This document shows, one piece after another, positions 23,732 through 34,216 of a stretch of DNA of 64,000 bases (positions are counted from its first letter, which is position 1; each line of letters starts with the position of its first letter). The stretch comes from Desulfovibrio sp. Its GTDB lineage: Bacteria > Desulfobacterota > Desulfovibrionia > Desulfovibrionales > Desulfovibrionaceae. The notes beneath the pieces are model-generated. The model searched no databases and was not told the DNA's origin. It saw only the letters and a list, made by a program, of their open reading frames with translations. The position numbers and the translations under genes were made by a program. The DNA is taken from positions 62,001 through 126,000 of the forward strand of contig JACQYS010000009.1 of the NCBI GenBank assembly GCA_016208105.1. The letters are read 5' to 3'.

Positions 23732-25234
23732 ATGAACGCTACCCGAAAAAATTCAAGCATCTGGATAACCTTCGGGCTCATCTGTGCCTTGGCAGTGGCA
23801 TGGTCCGGATCAGCACTGGCCCAGTCGGCCCCGGCCACACGAACAGAAAAGAACTCCATCGGCGAGAAGGTCATCCCCAACACCGCCTATTATGGCGTGG
23901 CCACGGCCCAGGCCATCGAGAATTTTCCCTTCAACACCCGGACACTTAGGAATTTTCCCAGCCTTATCGTGGCCCACGCCTACGTAAAGAAGGCAGCAGC
24001 CCTGGCCAATGCGGAACTGGGCGAGCTGGACAAGGAAAAAGCCAAATTCATCGCCGCGGCCTGCGACGAGATCATCGCCGGCAAGCTGCATGATCAGTTT
24101 CCGGTGGACATGGTCCAGGGCGGAGCCGGCACCTCCACCAACATGAACGCCAATGAGGTCATCGCCAACCGCGCCCTGGAACTCATGGGCAAGCAGAAAG
24201 GCGATTACAAGTTCATCCACCCCAACGACGACGTCAATAATTCCCAGTCCACCAACGACGTCTATCCTGTGTCGATCAAGCTTGCCGCCCTTCTGGAGCT
24301 CAAGGCCACCCTGGCGGCGATGGAGAACCTCAAGGCGGCCCTGGAGGCGAAGGCGCAGGAAAACAAGACCGTGCTCAAAATGGGCCGAACCGAGATGCAG
24401 GACGCCGTGCCCATGACCGTGGGTCAGGAATTCCACGCCTGGGCCGACACAGTGGCAGACTCCATCCGCCAGCTCAAAAGTGTCCAGCCCGCGCTGCTCA
24501 AGAGCAGCATGGGCGCCACCGCCATCGGCACCGGCATCAACACCCATCCCCAGTACGCGGCCCTGGTCACCAAGAAGCTGGCTGAAGTGACCGGCATGCC
24601 CTGGACCCTGGCGTCCGACCTGGTGGCTGCGACCTCCGAGGCAGGCACGTATATGGAAACCTCCGGAGCCCTGAAGCGCAGCGCCATACAGATTTCCAAG
24701 ATCTGCAACGACCTGCGCCTGCTCTCCTCAGGCCCCAGGGCCGGTTTCTTTGAGATCGTGCTCCCGGCCACCCAGCCCGGGTCGTCCATCATGCCCGGCA
24801 AGGTCAACCCGGTCATACCGGAAGTCTTCACCCAGATCGCTTACCAGATCGCCGGATACGACACGACCATCACCATGGCCGCCGAGGTCGGCAGCCTGCA
24901 GTTGAACATGGCCGAACCCATCATCGCCTACGACCTGCTCGACGGCATTGGTCTTCTGGGCCGCGGCTGCACCGTGCTCACGGAGAAGTGCATCAAGGGC
25001 ATCGTGGTGAACAAGGACCGCCTGGCCGACATGGTGAAAAACAGCATCGGCCTGGTCACCGCCCTGAACCCGGTGCTTGGCTACGACAAATCCTCCTCGG
25101 TGGCCAAGGAGGCCCTCGCCACCGGCAGATCCGTGTACGACCTGGTTCTGGAGAAGGGTTGGCTCAACAAGGCCCAATTGGACGACCTGCTCAAACCCGA
25201 AAAGATGACCCAGCCGCGCGAGGTCAAAAAGTAG
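23732..25234 (+). CDS. aspA: Aspartate ammonia-lyase with an N-terminal signal peptide
   Basis: 500 residues from ATG 23732 (AAGGAG 6 bases upstream). Aspartase/fumarase superfamily, converting aspartate to fumarate and ammonia: GGAGTSTNMNANEVIANRA, a substrate-binding loop at SQSTNDVYP, and the signature GSSIMPGKVNPVIPE, whose last residues favour aspartase over fumarase. Unusually, residues 1-32 form a good Sec signal (ICALAVAWSGSALA, then QSAPA), so the enzyme should work in the periplasm, where fumarate could serve as an electron acceptor. A strong terminator follows. Confidence 0.88.
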   Translation: MNATRKNSSIWITFGLICALAVAWSGSALAQSAPATRTEKNSIGEKVIPNTAYYGVATAQAIENFPFNTRTLRNFPSLIVAHAYVKKAAALANAELGELDKEKAKFIAAACDEIIAGKLHDQFPVDMVQGGAGTSTNMNANEVIANRALELMGKQKGDYKFIHPNDDVNNSQSTNDVYPVSIKLAALLELKATLAAMENLKAALEAKAQENKTVLKMGRTEMQDAVPMTVGQEFHAWADTVADSIRQLKSVQPALLKSSMGATAIGTGINTHPQYAALVTKKLAEVTGMPWTLASDLVAATSEAGTYMETSGALKRSAIQISKICNDLRLLSSGPRAGFFEIVLPATQPGSSIMPGKVNPVIPEVFTQIAYQIAGYDTTITMAAEVGSLQLNMAEPIIAYDLLDGIGLLGRGCTVLTEKCIKGIVVNKDRLADMVKNSIGLVTALNPVLGYDKSSSVAKEALATGRSVYDLVLEKGWLNKAQLDDLLKPEKMTQPREVKK

Positions 25235-25258
25235 CCCCACCTTTCCGAGAATGAAAGC

Positions 25259-25287
25259 GGGAGGCCTTTCGGGGCCTCCCTTTTTTT
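25259..25287 (+). terminator. Intrinsic terminator of aspA
   Basis: 8-bp stem GGGAGGCC (25259-25266) / GGCCTCCC (25273-25280) with a 6-base loop and seven T residues (25281-25287). Confidence 0.95.
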
Positions 25288-25387
25288 AGGGTTGGCATGC
25301 CCCTTGCCAGTTTACATTCCCCACCAGAGGATTATAGTGGCTTTCTCCAACGCCACCCGGGCTCTTTAAGAGCCGCAGGAGTTTTTC

Positions 25388-26809
25388 ATGTCCCGGTTGA
25401 CCGCAGCCGTCTGCATCGCCCTTTGCCTTTCCCTGGCCATCCCGGCCCAGGCCCGCGTGAACCTTCCCGACTTTTCCGAGCTGGTGGACCAGGCCGGTCC
25501 GGCGGTGGTCAACTTGAGCACCACCCGCACGGTAAAAAGCCAGGACCAGATGCGCGAGTTCTTCAAGAACCATCCCCGCAGCGGCCCGTTCGAGGAATTC
25601 TTCGAGCAGTTCGAGCGTCAGTTCAAGGATGATTCTCCTTCTCGCCGCCAGCGTTCCATGGGGTCTGGCTTCATCATTTCCAAGGACGGCTACATAGTCA
25701 CCAACAACCATGTTGTTGAAGAGGCCGACGAGATCAAAGTACAACTGCGCGGCCAGGAAAAGCCCGTAAGCGCGAAAGTAGTGGGGCGCGATCCGGAGCT
25801 GGACCTGGCTGTGGTCAAGATCGACAATGGCGGCGACCTGCCTTTCCTTGAGTTCGGCGATTCGGATGCCGTGAAGGTCGGCTCCTGGGTGATGGCCATC
25901 GGCAATCCCTTCGGACTCCAGAACACCGTCACCGCCGGTATCGTAAGCGCCAAGGGACGTGTGATCGGGGCGGGCCCCTTTGACAACTTCATCCAGACCG
26001 ACGCCTCCATCAATCCCGGCAACTCCGGCGGCCCGCTTCTGAATCTGGACGGTAAGGTCGTGGGCATAAACACGGCCATCATCGCCTCGGGTCAGGGCAT
26101 CGGGTTCGCCATCCCCTCCAGCATGGCCAGGACTGTCATTGCGGACCTGCGCGAACAGAAGGAAGTGAAACGCGGCTGGCTGGGCGTTTCCATACAGGAC
26201 GTGGATGAGAACACGGCCAAGGCCCTGGGGCTGGCCGAGCCCAGTGGAGCGCTCATCACCACTGTCATGGAGGGCGATCCCGCGGCCAAGGCGGGAGTGC
26301 TGGTGGGTGATGTGGTCACCGAGGTTGGCGGCAAGCCGGTCAAGGATTCCAACGGCCTCTTGCGGGCCATTGCCTCCATCAAGCCCGGAGAGAAGGCCGA
26401 ACTCACCGTATGGCGCAAGGGCAAGAGCGTGAAGCTCGCCGTCACCCTGGGCCAGCGCGACGGAACAAAACTGGCCAAATCGCAGCCCGGCGGCAAGGAA
26501 GAGACTCCCGCTCGCAACGACCTTGGGCTCAGCCTGCGCCTTCTCAAACCCGAAGAAGCCAAGGCTTTGGGAATCAGCGGCGGCAAAGGACTGATGGTGA
26601 CAGAGGTTGTCCCCGGGTCGCCGGCCGAGGAAGTCGAGCTCAAGCCAGGTGACGTCATCCTGGAGGTCAACCAGACAGCGGTGAGCAGCGTGGCTGAATT
26701 CAACAAGATTCTGGAGCAGGACGCCCGAAAGAAGGGCGTGGTCCTCCTTCTCATAAAGCGCGGGCAGCAGAACCTGTTCCGCACGGTGCCTTTGCCAGAG
26801 AAGAAATGA
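25388..26809 (+). CDS. DegP/HtrA-type periplasmic serine protease (Do family)
   Basis: 473 residues with a signal peptide (IALCLSLAIPAQA, cut near residue 22). Catalytic triad H108 (TNNHVV), D139 (LDLAVVKI) and S213 (NPGNSGGPL), then two PDZ domains (~265-350 and ~375-465). Degrades or refolds damaged envelope proteins. Its last bases overlap the ispE start (ATGA). Confidence 0.95.
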   Translation: MSRLTAAVCIALCLSLAIPAQARVNLPDFSELVDQAGPAVVNLSTTRTVKSQDQMREFFKNHPRSGPFEEFFEQFERQFKDDSPSRRQRSMGSGFIISKDGYIVTNNHVVEEADEIKVQLRGQEKPVSAKVVGRDPELDLAVVKIDNGGDLPFLEFGDSDAVKVGSWVMAIGNPFGLQNTVTAGIVSAKGRVIGAGPFDNFIQTDASINPGNSGGPLLNLDGKVVGINTAIIASGQGIGFAIPSSMARTVIADLREQKEVKRGWLGVSIQDVDENTAKALGLAEPSGALITTVMEGDPAAKAGVLVGDVVTEVGGKPVKDSNGLLRAIASIKPGEKAELTVWRKGKSVKLAVTLGQRDGTKLAKSQPGGKEETPARNDLGLSLRLLKPEEAKALGISGGKGLMVTEVVPGSPAEEVELKPGDVILEVNQTAVSSVAEFNKILEQDARKKGVVLLLIKRGQQNLFRTVPLPEKK

Positions 26810-27675
26810 GCGAGTCCCTGAGGATAGGCTGCAAGGTCAACCTGTACCTGGACATCACCGGGGTCAGGGAGAACGGCTACCACGAGTTGGAGACGCTCTT
26901 CTACCCGGTGCCCGAGCCGCACGACACGTTGGAGCTTGAGCTTTCGCAAGAATCTGACGGATTGTTTTTGACCTGCTCGGACACGGCGTTGCAAGGCCCC
27001 TCCAACCTGGTTGCCAAGGCCTACGAGGCTTATGCGGCCAGGACGGGCTTCAGGCCAGGGCTCACGGCACGCCTGGAAAAAGGGATCCCCTCTGGAGCGG
27101 GTTTGGGCGGAGGAAGCGCGGACGCTGCCGCCCTGCTCGGCTGGTTGAACGCCCAGGCTCAGGAACTGGCGCTTTCCCCGGGCGAGCTTGGTTCCCTGGC
27201 GGCGGGACTCGGCGCCGACGTGCCTTTCTTTCTCTCGAACAGTCCGGCTTGGGCCACCGGAATCGGAGACGTCCTGCAAGCGGCCGCCAGCTCTCTTTCA
27301 GGGCTCGCCATGCTGATCTGCGTGCCTTCCGTAAGGGTGAACACCGCGTGGGCCTACAAGGCTTGGGACCAGGCCCGGGAACATGGCTCAGCTCTAAGCA
27401 CGAGCCAACCCTTGACAAGGCTTTCACCTGCGAGTATGCGACCTTTTTGCGTTTCCGGGACGCTCATAGCAAACTGCTTTGAAAGGGTGGTTTTCCAGGC
27501 TTATCCCGCAGTGCGCCTCCTTAAGGAGCGCCTGCTCGGCCTGGGCGCCGCCTCGGCCTGCATGAGCGGTTCGGGATCGGCGGTGTTCGGAATTTTCCGG
27601 GACGCCGCCAGGGCGGATGCGGCCGCTTCGGCACTTGACGAGCCGGAGGTTGCGGTCTTTTCCGCCCTTTTGTAA
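26806..27675 (+). CDS. ispE: 4-diphosphocytidyl-2-C-methyl-D-erythritol kinase
   Basis: 289 residues, GHMP kinase fold. IspE signs: [20 protein letters not shown] at the start and the ATP loop [19 protein letters not shown]. Phosphorylates CDP-ME in the MEP isoprenoid pathway. It begins with ATGA overlapping the protease stop and is followed at 27688 by tRNA-Gln. Confidence 0.93.
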   Translation: MSESLRIGCKVNLYLDITGVRENGYHELETLFYPVPEPHDTLELELSQESDGLFLTCSDTALQGPSNLVAKAYEAYAARTGFRPGLTARLEKGIPSGAGLGGGSADAAALLGWLNAQAQELALSPGELGSLAAGLGADVPFFLSNSPAWATGIGDVLQAAASSLSGLAMLICVPSVRVNTAWAYKAWDQAREHGSALSTSQPLTRLSPASMRPFCVSGTLIANCFERVVFQAYPAVRLLKERLLGLGAASACMSGSGSAVFGIFRDAARADAAASALDEPEVAVFSALL

Positions 27676-27687
27676 CGGCATCGCTGT

Positions 27688-27762
27688 TGGGGAGTCGCCA
27701 AGCGGTAAGGCACGGGGTTTTGGTCCCCGCATTCGAGGGTTCAAGTCCTTCCTCCCCAGCCA
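27688..27762 (+). tRNA. tRNA-Gln (TTG anticodon)
   Basis: 75 bases: acceptor TGGGGAG / CTCCCCA, D arm GCC...GGC, anticodon stem CGGGG, loop TTTTGGT (anticodon TTG), CCCCG, T arm GAGGG-TTCAAGT-CCTTC, discriminator G and encoded CCA at 27760-27762. A T run follows immediately, and prs starts 20 bases later. Confidence 0.95.
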
Positions 27763-27782
27763 TTTTTTTCATAGGGACACAT

Positions 27783-28739
27783 ATGGCAACCCACGGGGAT
27801 TTGAAGATCATCACCGGCAACGCCAACCCCGAGTTGGCCAGGGCCATCTGCGACCATCTGGGATGCACTCTCCTGCCCTCCATGGTCAGCCAGTTCTCGG
27901 ACGGCGAGATCAGGGTCGAGATCGGCGCCAACGTCCGGGGTTCGGATGTGTTCGTGGTTCAGCCCACGTGCAAGCCGGTCAATTTCAATCTCATGGAGCT
28001 CTGCCTCATCCTGGACGCCTTGAAACGCGCCAGCGCCTCCCGGGTCACTGCGGTGGTCCCTTACTACGGGTACTCCCGCCAGGACAGGAAGGTGGTCCCC
28101 CGCGCCCCGATCAGCGCCAAGCTCGTGGCCGACTTTCTCCAGGTGGCGGGCATGCACCGGCTCTTGACCGTGGACCTTCACGCCGGCCAGATTCAGGGGT
28201 TTTTCAACGTCCCGGTGGACAATCTCTTTTCATCAGGACTTCTGGCCGAGTATGTGGGCGAGTACGTTTCCGGTGACCTTACCGTGGTTTCTCCGGACGC
28301 CGGCGGCGTGGAACGCGCCAGGAGCTTCGCCAAGCGGCTGGGCTGCGGCTTGGCCATCGTGGACAAGCGGCGCGACGCCCCCAACCAGGCCAAGGCCATG
28401 CACGTCATCGGCAACGTGGAAGGCAAGACCTGCATCCTGGTGGACGACATGATCGACACCGCCGGAACCATGGTCCAGGGCGCCCATGTTCTTTTGGAGA
28501 ACGGCGCCAAGGACGTGATGGCCTGCGTCACCCACCCGGTGCTTTCCGGCCCGGCCATCGAGCGCTTGTGCGGTTCGCCCTTCTCCCAGGTGGTGGTCAC
28601 GAATACCATTCCCTTGACTCCCGAGGCTCTGGCCTGCGGCAAGATCAAGGTCCTCTCCGTGGCTGGTCTTCTGGCCAAGGCCATCCACAACATACACACC
28701 GAGTCCTCGGTGAGCGTCCTTTTCAACAAGACAAGCTAG
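27783..28739 (+). CDS. prs: Ribose-phosphate pyrophosphokinase
   Basis: 318 residues from ATG 27783, making PRPP for nucleotide, His and Trp synthesis. Motifs: [16 protein letters not shown], the flexible-loop region [15 protein letters not shown], and the PRPP-binding loop [15 protein letters not shown] near residue 220. Normal length. Frames open upstream run through the tRNA and are not real. Confidence 0.96.
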   Translation: MATHGDLKIITGNANPELARAICDHLGCTLLPSMVSQFSDGEIRVEIGANVRGSDVFVVQPTCKPVNFNLMELCLILDALKRASASRVTAVVPYYGYSRQDRKVVPRAPISAKLVADFLQVAGMHRLLTVDLHAGQIQGFFNVPVDNLFSSGLLAEYVGEYVSGDLTVVSPDAGGVERARSFAKRLGCGLAIVDKRRDAPNQAKAMHVIGNVEGKTCILVDDMIDTAGTMVQGAHVLLENGAKDVMACVTHPVLSGPAIERLCGSPFSQVVVTNTIPLTPEALACGKIKVLSVAGLLAKAIHNIHTESSVSVLFNKTS

Positions 28740-28771
28740 CATCGCCGTCCGGCGGAACAAGGAGATATCCC

Positions 28772-29380
28772 ATGAAGGAACAAATGAGCCTCACCGTGCA
28801 GACTCGTGCCGAAAAAGGCAAAGGCCACAACCGCCGCCTGCGCGTAGAAAAGATGGTCCCCGGTATTTACTACGACGACAAGGGCCTCAATATCCCCGTG
28901 GTCGTTGCTGATCTGCCTTTCCGCAAGGTGTACCAGAAAGTCGGCTCGTCGCGTGTGTTCGATCTCATCATAGAGAAGGACGGCAAGACCGAGACCCATC
29001 CCAGCCTTATCTGGGAAGTCCAGGCCCATCCCTGGAAAAACCAGGTTAGCCATGTGGATTTCTACGGCATCGACCCCAAGAAGCCCATTCACGTTCATGT
29101 GGCCCTGGTGGTCACCGGAAAGGCCAAGGGCGTCACCGTGGGCGGCAAGCTTGAAATCTACCGCGAGTCCATTGAGGTCGTCTGCCTGCCCGCCGCCATC
29201 CCCGACAGGATCGTCATCGACGTGACCGAGCTCGGCCTCAACCAGCACATCAGCGCCAAGGACCTGGTCATGCCCGAAGGGGTCAAGGCCGTGTTCGAAC
29301 AGAACTTCGCACTGGTTGGCGTCATCAACCCGGCTGACGAGGCCGAGGAAGAAGGCGAGGCCGCTGCCGCGGCGAAATAA
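28772..29380 (+). CDS. rplY: Ribosomal protein L25 (CTC/TL5 long form)
   Basis: 202 residues from ATG 28772, after AAGGAG. The N-terminal 5S rRNA-binding L25 domain starts MSLTVQTRAEKGKGHNRRLR, with HVDFYGIDPKKPIHVHVAL joining to the C-terminal TL5 domain and an acidic tail (DEAEEEGEAAAAAK). The acidic tail is a usual feature of CTC-form L25. Confidence 0.93.
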   Translation: MKEQMSLTVQTRAEKGKGHNRRLRVEKMVPGIYYDDKGLNIPVVVADLPFRKVYQKVGSSRVFDLIIEKDGKTETHPSLIWEVQAHPWKNQVSHVDFYGIDPKKPIHVHVALVVTGKAKGVTVGGKLEIYRESIEVVCLPAAIPDRIVIDVTELGLNQHISAKDLVMPEGVKAVFEQNFALVGVINPADEAEEEGEAAAAAK

Positions 29381-29403
29381 CTCCGCCCAAAACGATTCGC
29401 CCC

Positions 29404-29444
29404 ATGGCCGGGGCCGCCAGGAGGCGGCCCCGGCCATGACTTTT
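29404..29444 (+). terminator. Long GC-rich terminator after rplY
   Basis: A perfect 15-bp stem (29404-29418 with 29423-29437), loop AGGA, followed by GACTTTT. Very stable; it probably separates the rplY transcript from pth, whose ATG lies 18 bases beyond. Confidence 0.8.
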
Positions 29445-29454
29445 AAGGCGCGCC

Positions 29455-30063
29455 ATGCCCCCGCATACCCTCATAGCCGGCCTGGGCAATCCCGGCCCCA
29501 AGTACGAGAAGACCCGCCACAACTTCGGGTTCATGGCGGTCGACGCGCTTCTTGATGCCGGGTCCATGCGCCAGCTCTCCATGGGCAAGGACGCGGACTT
29601 GTACAACCTGCGCCTGCCGGGCATCGACGGGGAAGTGCTGGTCATAAAGCCCATGACCTTCATGAACCTGTCGGGACGGGCCATTGCCCATGCACTGAAC
29701 TACTACAAGCTTTCCGTTGAAGACCTTGTGGTGGTCCATGACGAGTTGGACCTTCCGCTCGGGCGCATGCGCATGAAAAAGGGAGGAGGATTGGCCGGCC
29801 ACAACGGGCTCAAGTCCATCGTGGCAGAAACAGGCTCCCAGGATTTCGTGCGGCTGAGGCTTGGAATTGGCCGCCCTCAAGGAAGAATTGATGTTTCTTC
29901 CTGGGTTCTCAATGCGTTCCTGCCTGGTGAACGCGTGATAGCTGAAAAAGTCCTTCCAGCCGCCGTGGCCGCGCTTCGGCTCTACCTGAATCAAGGATTA
30001 TCGGACGCCATGCGCGAGGCTGGACAGTTCAGCGCGGAGCCTTCCCCGGAGGAGTCGGGCTAG
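29455..30063 (+). CDS. pth: Peptidyl-tRNA hydrolase
   Basis: 202 residues. GLGNPGPKYEKTRHNFGFM contains the catalytic His in TRHNFG. Also KPMTFMNLSGRA, HDELDLPLGRMRMKKGGG and GHNGLKSI, all canonical. Recycles peptidyl-tRNA. The rplY-pth neighbourhood is common in many bacteria. Confidence 0.97.
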   Translation: MPPHTLIAGLGNPGPKYEKTRHNFGFMAVDALLDAGSMRQLSMGKDADLYNLRLPGIDGEVLVIKPMTFMNLSGRAIAHALNYYKLSVEDLVVVHDELDLPLGRMRMKKGGGLAGHNGLKSIVAETGSQDFVRLRLGIGRPQGRIDVSSWVLNAFLPGERVIAEKVLPAAVAALRLYLNQGLSDAMREAGQFSAEPSPEESG

Positions 30064-30227
30064 ACTCTTTATGCCACTTGAGGTAATGATTAAACCGTGC
30101 TGTTTTGCGTCCCCGCCAGCGCGCGGCCCATCACCCGCCGGGCCGACGGTTCAAGACCGTTCCCGCCGGACAGGGCATATCCACCGCGTTCCCCCTGGCC
30201 GCTGTCACATTAAGGAGTATCGCCCAA

Positions 30228-30740
30228 GTGTTTTCTTTGGACGAGTTGGTCGTTTATCCAGCCCAGGGTGTGGGCAAGGTCGAGCGCATCGAATCCCAGA
30301 CCGTAGGCGGACAGGCGGTGGATTTCTATATCGTTCGCATCCTGACCAACAATGTGACGCTCATGGTTCCAGTCAAGAACGCTCCCAACGTTGGTCTGCG
30401 CCATGTTTGCCCGGCCAGTGAAGCCCAGGCGATCATGGAATCGCTCAAGGACCGTTCCACCTTTACCGGCTACACCGGACAGAACTGGAACCGCCGCTAC
30501 CGCGAATATTCCGAAAAGCTCAAAAGCGGCAATCTGGCTGACGTGGCCTATGTGCTCAAGGAACTGCTTCTCATCGGCGGGGGAAAAGAACTTTCCTTTG
30601 GTGAACGCCGCCTGCTGGAACAGGCAACCGGGCTTTTGACCCTGGAAGTCGCCCACGCCCTGGACGTTCCGCAGGATGAAGTCAAAGGCGATATTAACAC
30701 GCTGTTCGAGGACGTCATAAAACCCAAGACGCCTGAATAA
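30228..30740 (+). CDS. CarD family transcriptional regulator
   Basis: 170 residues from GTG 30228, after AAGGAG (30212-30217); upstream start codons give an Arg/Pro-rich leader unlike the family. The N-terminal RNA-polymerase-interacting domain reads FSLDELVVYPAQGVGKVERI, and the C-terminal helical domain holds LKSGNLADVAYVLKELLL and KELSFGERRLLEQATGLL. Probably stabilises open complexes at rRNA and other promoters. Confidence 0.9.
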   Translation: MFSLDELVVYPAQGVGKVERIESQTVGGQAVDFYIVRILTNNVTLMVPVKNAPNVGLRHVCPASEAQAIMESLKDRSTFTGYTGQNWNRRYREYSEKLKSGNLADVAYVLKELLLIGGGKELSFGERRLLEQATGLLTLEVAHALDVPQDEVKGDINTLFEDVIKPKTPE

Positions 30741-31178
30741 CGGGTCCTCGCAACCATTTTAGCAGTCTCGCCCAAGCCGCTCTTGACACCTCTTCAAAAT
30801 GATATATGGAGCCCTTGGGCAAGCCGTTAATACAATCACACCGCACGTCGCAACAAGCTTCCTGCAAAGCGTTGAAGATAGAATGCCTTCGAAACGACTT
30901 TGCGGCATGCCATGCAAGCCAAGATTGTTGCGTTGAATCTGCGACGGTCCAGGGTTGACCCCCATTAGGCGGCACGCAATTACGCTCGTTTCGGTTGTCG
31001 CAGGCACGAGCAACCCCCTCAACAAGGTGAATCCTCTCGCATTAAAGCGAGTTGCTATGTCCGAGACTGTACCAATACGCCGCTGCGTCGACATTACTGA
31101 CGCACCATCTTCCCCCGCCGGGCCGGCTGCCTAGGCGGACAACCTCCAGCCTTTGTCAACATCCTCACGGAGTCCTCG
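30741..31178 (+). promoter_or_regulatory. 438-base leader and promoter region upstream of rho
   Basis: No credible gene. TTGACA at 30783-30788, with TATGGA at 30805-30810 (16-base spacer) or an overlapping TATATG, is a possible promoter. The rest is a long untranslated leader; rho is autoregulated through such leaders in other bacteria, which is inference here. Antisense frames in this stretch lack ribosome sites. Confidence 0.4.
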
Positions 31179-32426
<1,248 letters not shown>

Positions 32427-32451
32427 GCGGTCCCTTTTTTCGAGCAACCAA

Positions 32452-32478
32452 AGAGGCGCCGATCCGGCGCCTCTTTTT
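32452..32478 (+). terminator. Intrinsic terminator of rho
   Basis: 9-bp stem AGAGGCGCC (32452-32460) / GGCGCCTCT (32466-32474), loop GATCC, followed by T residues. Confidence 0.9.
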
Positions 32479-32698
32479 ATTTTCCAAGCGTACTGAAGCC
32501 AACCGTGGTCGGCCATAAGAATCACTCAAGGCTATCGGTTCTCGAAGCGCAAATCCTGACTCGATGACTCCAGCGAATGATCGCGCAACACATTGCCAGG
32601 GACGGTTGTAACCTTTTTGGCCTGCATGACGGCTAACCCTCTGGAGCCGCCCTGATTCTCCGGTTGCCAACGCACCCAAAGGATTTATAAACACACTC

Positions 32699-34165
32699 AT
32701 GCAGCGACGCTCACATCGTCTGGAAAGCCTGTTCCCGCGCGCCCTGGCCCTGGTGATGGCCCTGGTGATGGTTCTTCCCGCTCCGCTGGCCGTGACACCG
32801 GCCAGGGCCAGCATGTTCAACTTCGGCATCAAGGAAGAAAAGGAACTGGGCGACAAGTTCAATGTGCTGATCCGCTCCAAGCTCCCCATGATCGAGGACT
32901 CGGAAGTGGTGGAGTACGTGCGCGACATCGTGGAACGCCTTGGCAAGCAGATGCCCCCCCAGCCGTTCAGGTTCTCGGTGGCGGTGGTCAAGGACAATGC
33001 CATAAACGCCTTTGCCGCCCCGGCCGGATACGTGTTCGTGTTCACCGGGCTCATCCTCAACATGAACCACGAATCCGAAGTGGCCGGGGTGCTGGGGCAC
33101 GAACTGGCCCACGTGACCCAGCGCCACATAGCCAAGCGCGTCGAGCAGGGCAGCATGCTGAACATTGCAGCCATCTTGGGGGCTTTGGCGGGATTCGCCC
33201 TGGGCGCGGCAACTGGACAGCGGGACGCTGCGGCCGCCGTGATGGTCGGTTCACAGGCCGCGGCGACTCAGACCATGCTCAACTATTCCCGCGACGACGA
33301 ACGCGAGGCGGATGAGGTGGGCATGAACTACCTTACTGCGGCCGGATACCCGCCGAGAGGCCTGCCTCAGGCCTTCGACGTCATGCAGCGCATGAAGATT
33401 TTCAAGGGCTACGGTTCCATTCCGGCCTACCTGTCCACCCACCCGGACATCAACGAACGCATCGGCTACCTGACAGAGCGTGTCAGCCGCATGCCCAAGG
33501 ACATTGCCTCCCGCCCGGACCGGGACGACCGCTTCCTCAGGGTCCAGACCATCATCCGGGCCCGCTACGGCGACCCGGCCGCGGTCATCGCCTACTATGG
33601 CAAAAAGGGTACGGCCATGACGCCTCTGGACCGTCTGGGGCTGGCCATGGCCCTGGGGCGCACCAACGACAACGCCAAGGCCAGGCAGGCTTTCGAGGAC
33701 GCCCTGAAGGAAAACGGCAGGGACGCGCTGTGGCTGCGCGAGGCTGGGCGCTTCTTTTTGAAGGTGCGTGATTTCGACCGGGCCGGCACAGTGCTGAAGG
33801 CGGCCGTGGAAGCCAACCCCAAAGACATGGTGGCCAACGCCGAATACGCCCTGATCCTGGCGCAGGAACGCCGCTTCAACGAATCCTTGAATCTTATGCG
33901 AAGGGTTTCCAGCTTCGCTCCCGAATCTTCTGAAGTGCGCCAGCAGTTGGGGCGCATCTACGGTGAAGCGGGCGACATGTTCCATGCCTATCTCAATCTG
34001 GCCTATGCGGCGGTGTACGCCAACGATCCACGCCAGAGCAAACACCAGATGGAAAAGGCCAAGAACTATTCCAAGACCGAGGAAGAGCGAAAAGAGTACG
34101 CCAAGCTGGAAAAGGTTTATAAGGAAAGAAGCGAGCACTGGCCCAAGGGGCCGATGTTTCAATAG
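32699..34165 (+). CDS. Periplasmic M48 metallopeptidase with TPR domain (BepA-like)
   Basis: 488 residues. Signal peptide (ALALVMALVMVLPAPLAV, cut near residue 37). Zinc motif HELAH at 134-138 within VLGHELAHVTQRH, third ligand Glu in the EREADEVGMNY stretch, and AFAAPAGYVFVFTGL just before the motif. The C-terminal half is TPR-like helices. Related BepA proteins police outer-membrane protein assembly. Confidence 0.92.
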   Translation: MQRRSHRLESLFPRALALVMALVMVLPAPLAVTPARASMFNFGIKEEKELGDKFNVLIRSKLPMIEDSEVVEYVRDIVERLGKQMPPQPFRFSVAVVKDNAINAFAAPAGYVFVFTGLILNMNHESEVAGVLGHELAHVTQRHIAKRVEQGSMLNIAAILGALAGFALGAATGQRDAAAAVMVGSQAAATQTMLNYSRDDEREADEVGMNYLTAAGYPPRGLPQAFDVMQRMKIFKGYGSIPAYLSTHPDINERIGYLTERVSRMPKDIASRPDRDDRFLRVQTIIRARYGDPAAVIAYYGKKGTAMTPLDRLGLAMALGRTNDNAKARQAFEDALKENGRDALWLREAGRFFLKVRDFDRAGTVLKAAVEANPKDMVANAEYALILAQERRFNESLNLMRRVSSFAPESSEVRQQLGRIYGEAGDMFHAYLNLAYAAVYANDPRQSKHQMEKAKNYSKTEEERKEYAKLEKVYKERSEHWPKGPMFQ

Positions 34166-34216
34166 GGACGTTCGGACTCTGTCATAGACATCGGGGCATG
34201 TACCGCCGGGGCCGTC

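Noticed and set aside
30759-31094. 111-codon minus-strand frame in the rho leader
   Set aside because: No ribosome site, no motif, and it lies in the expected rho leader.
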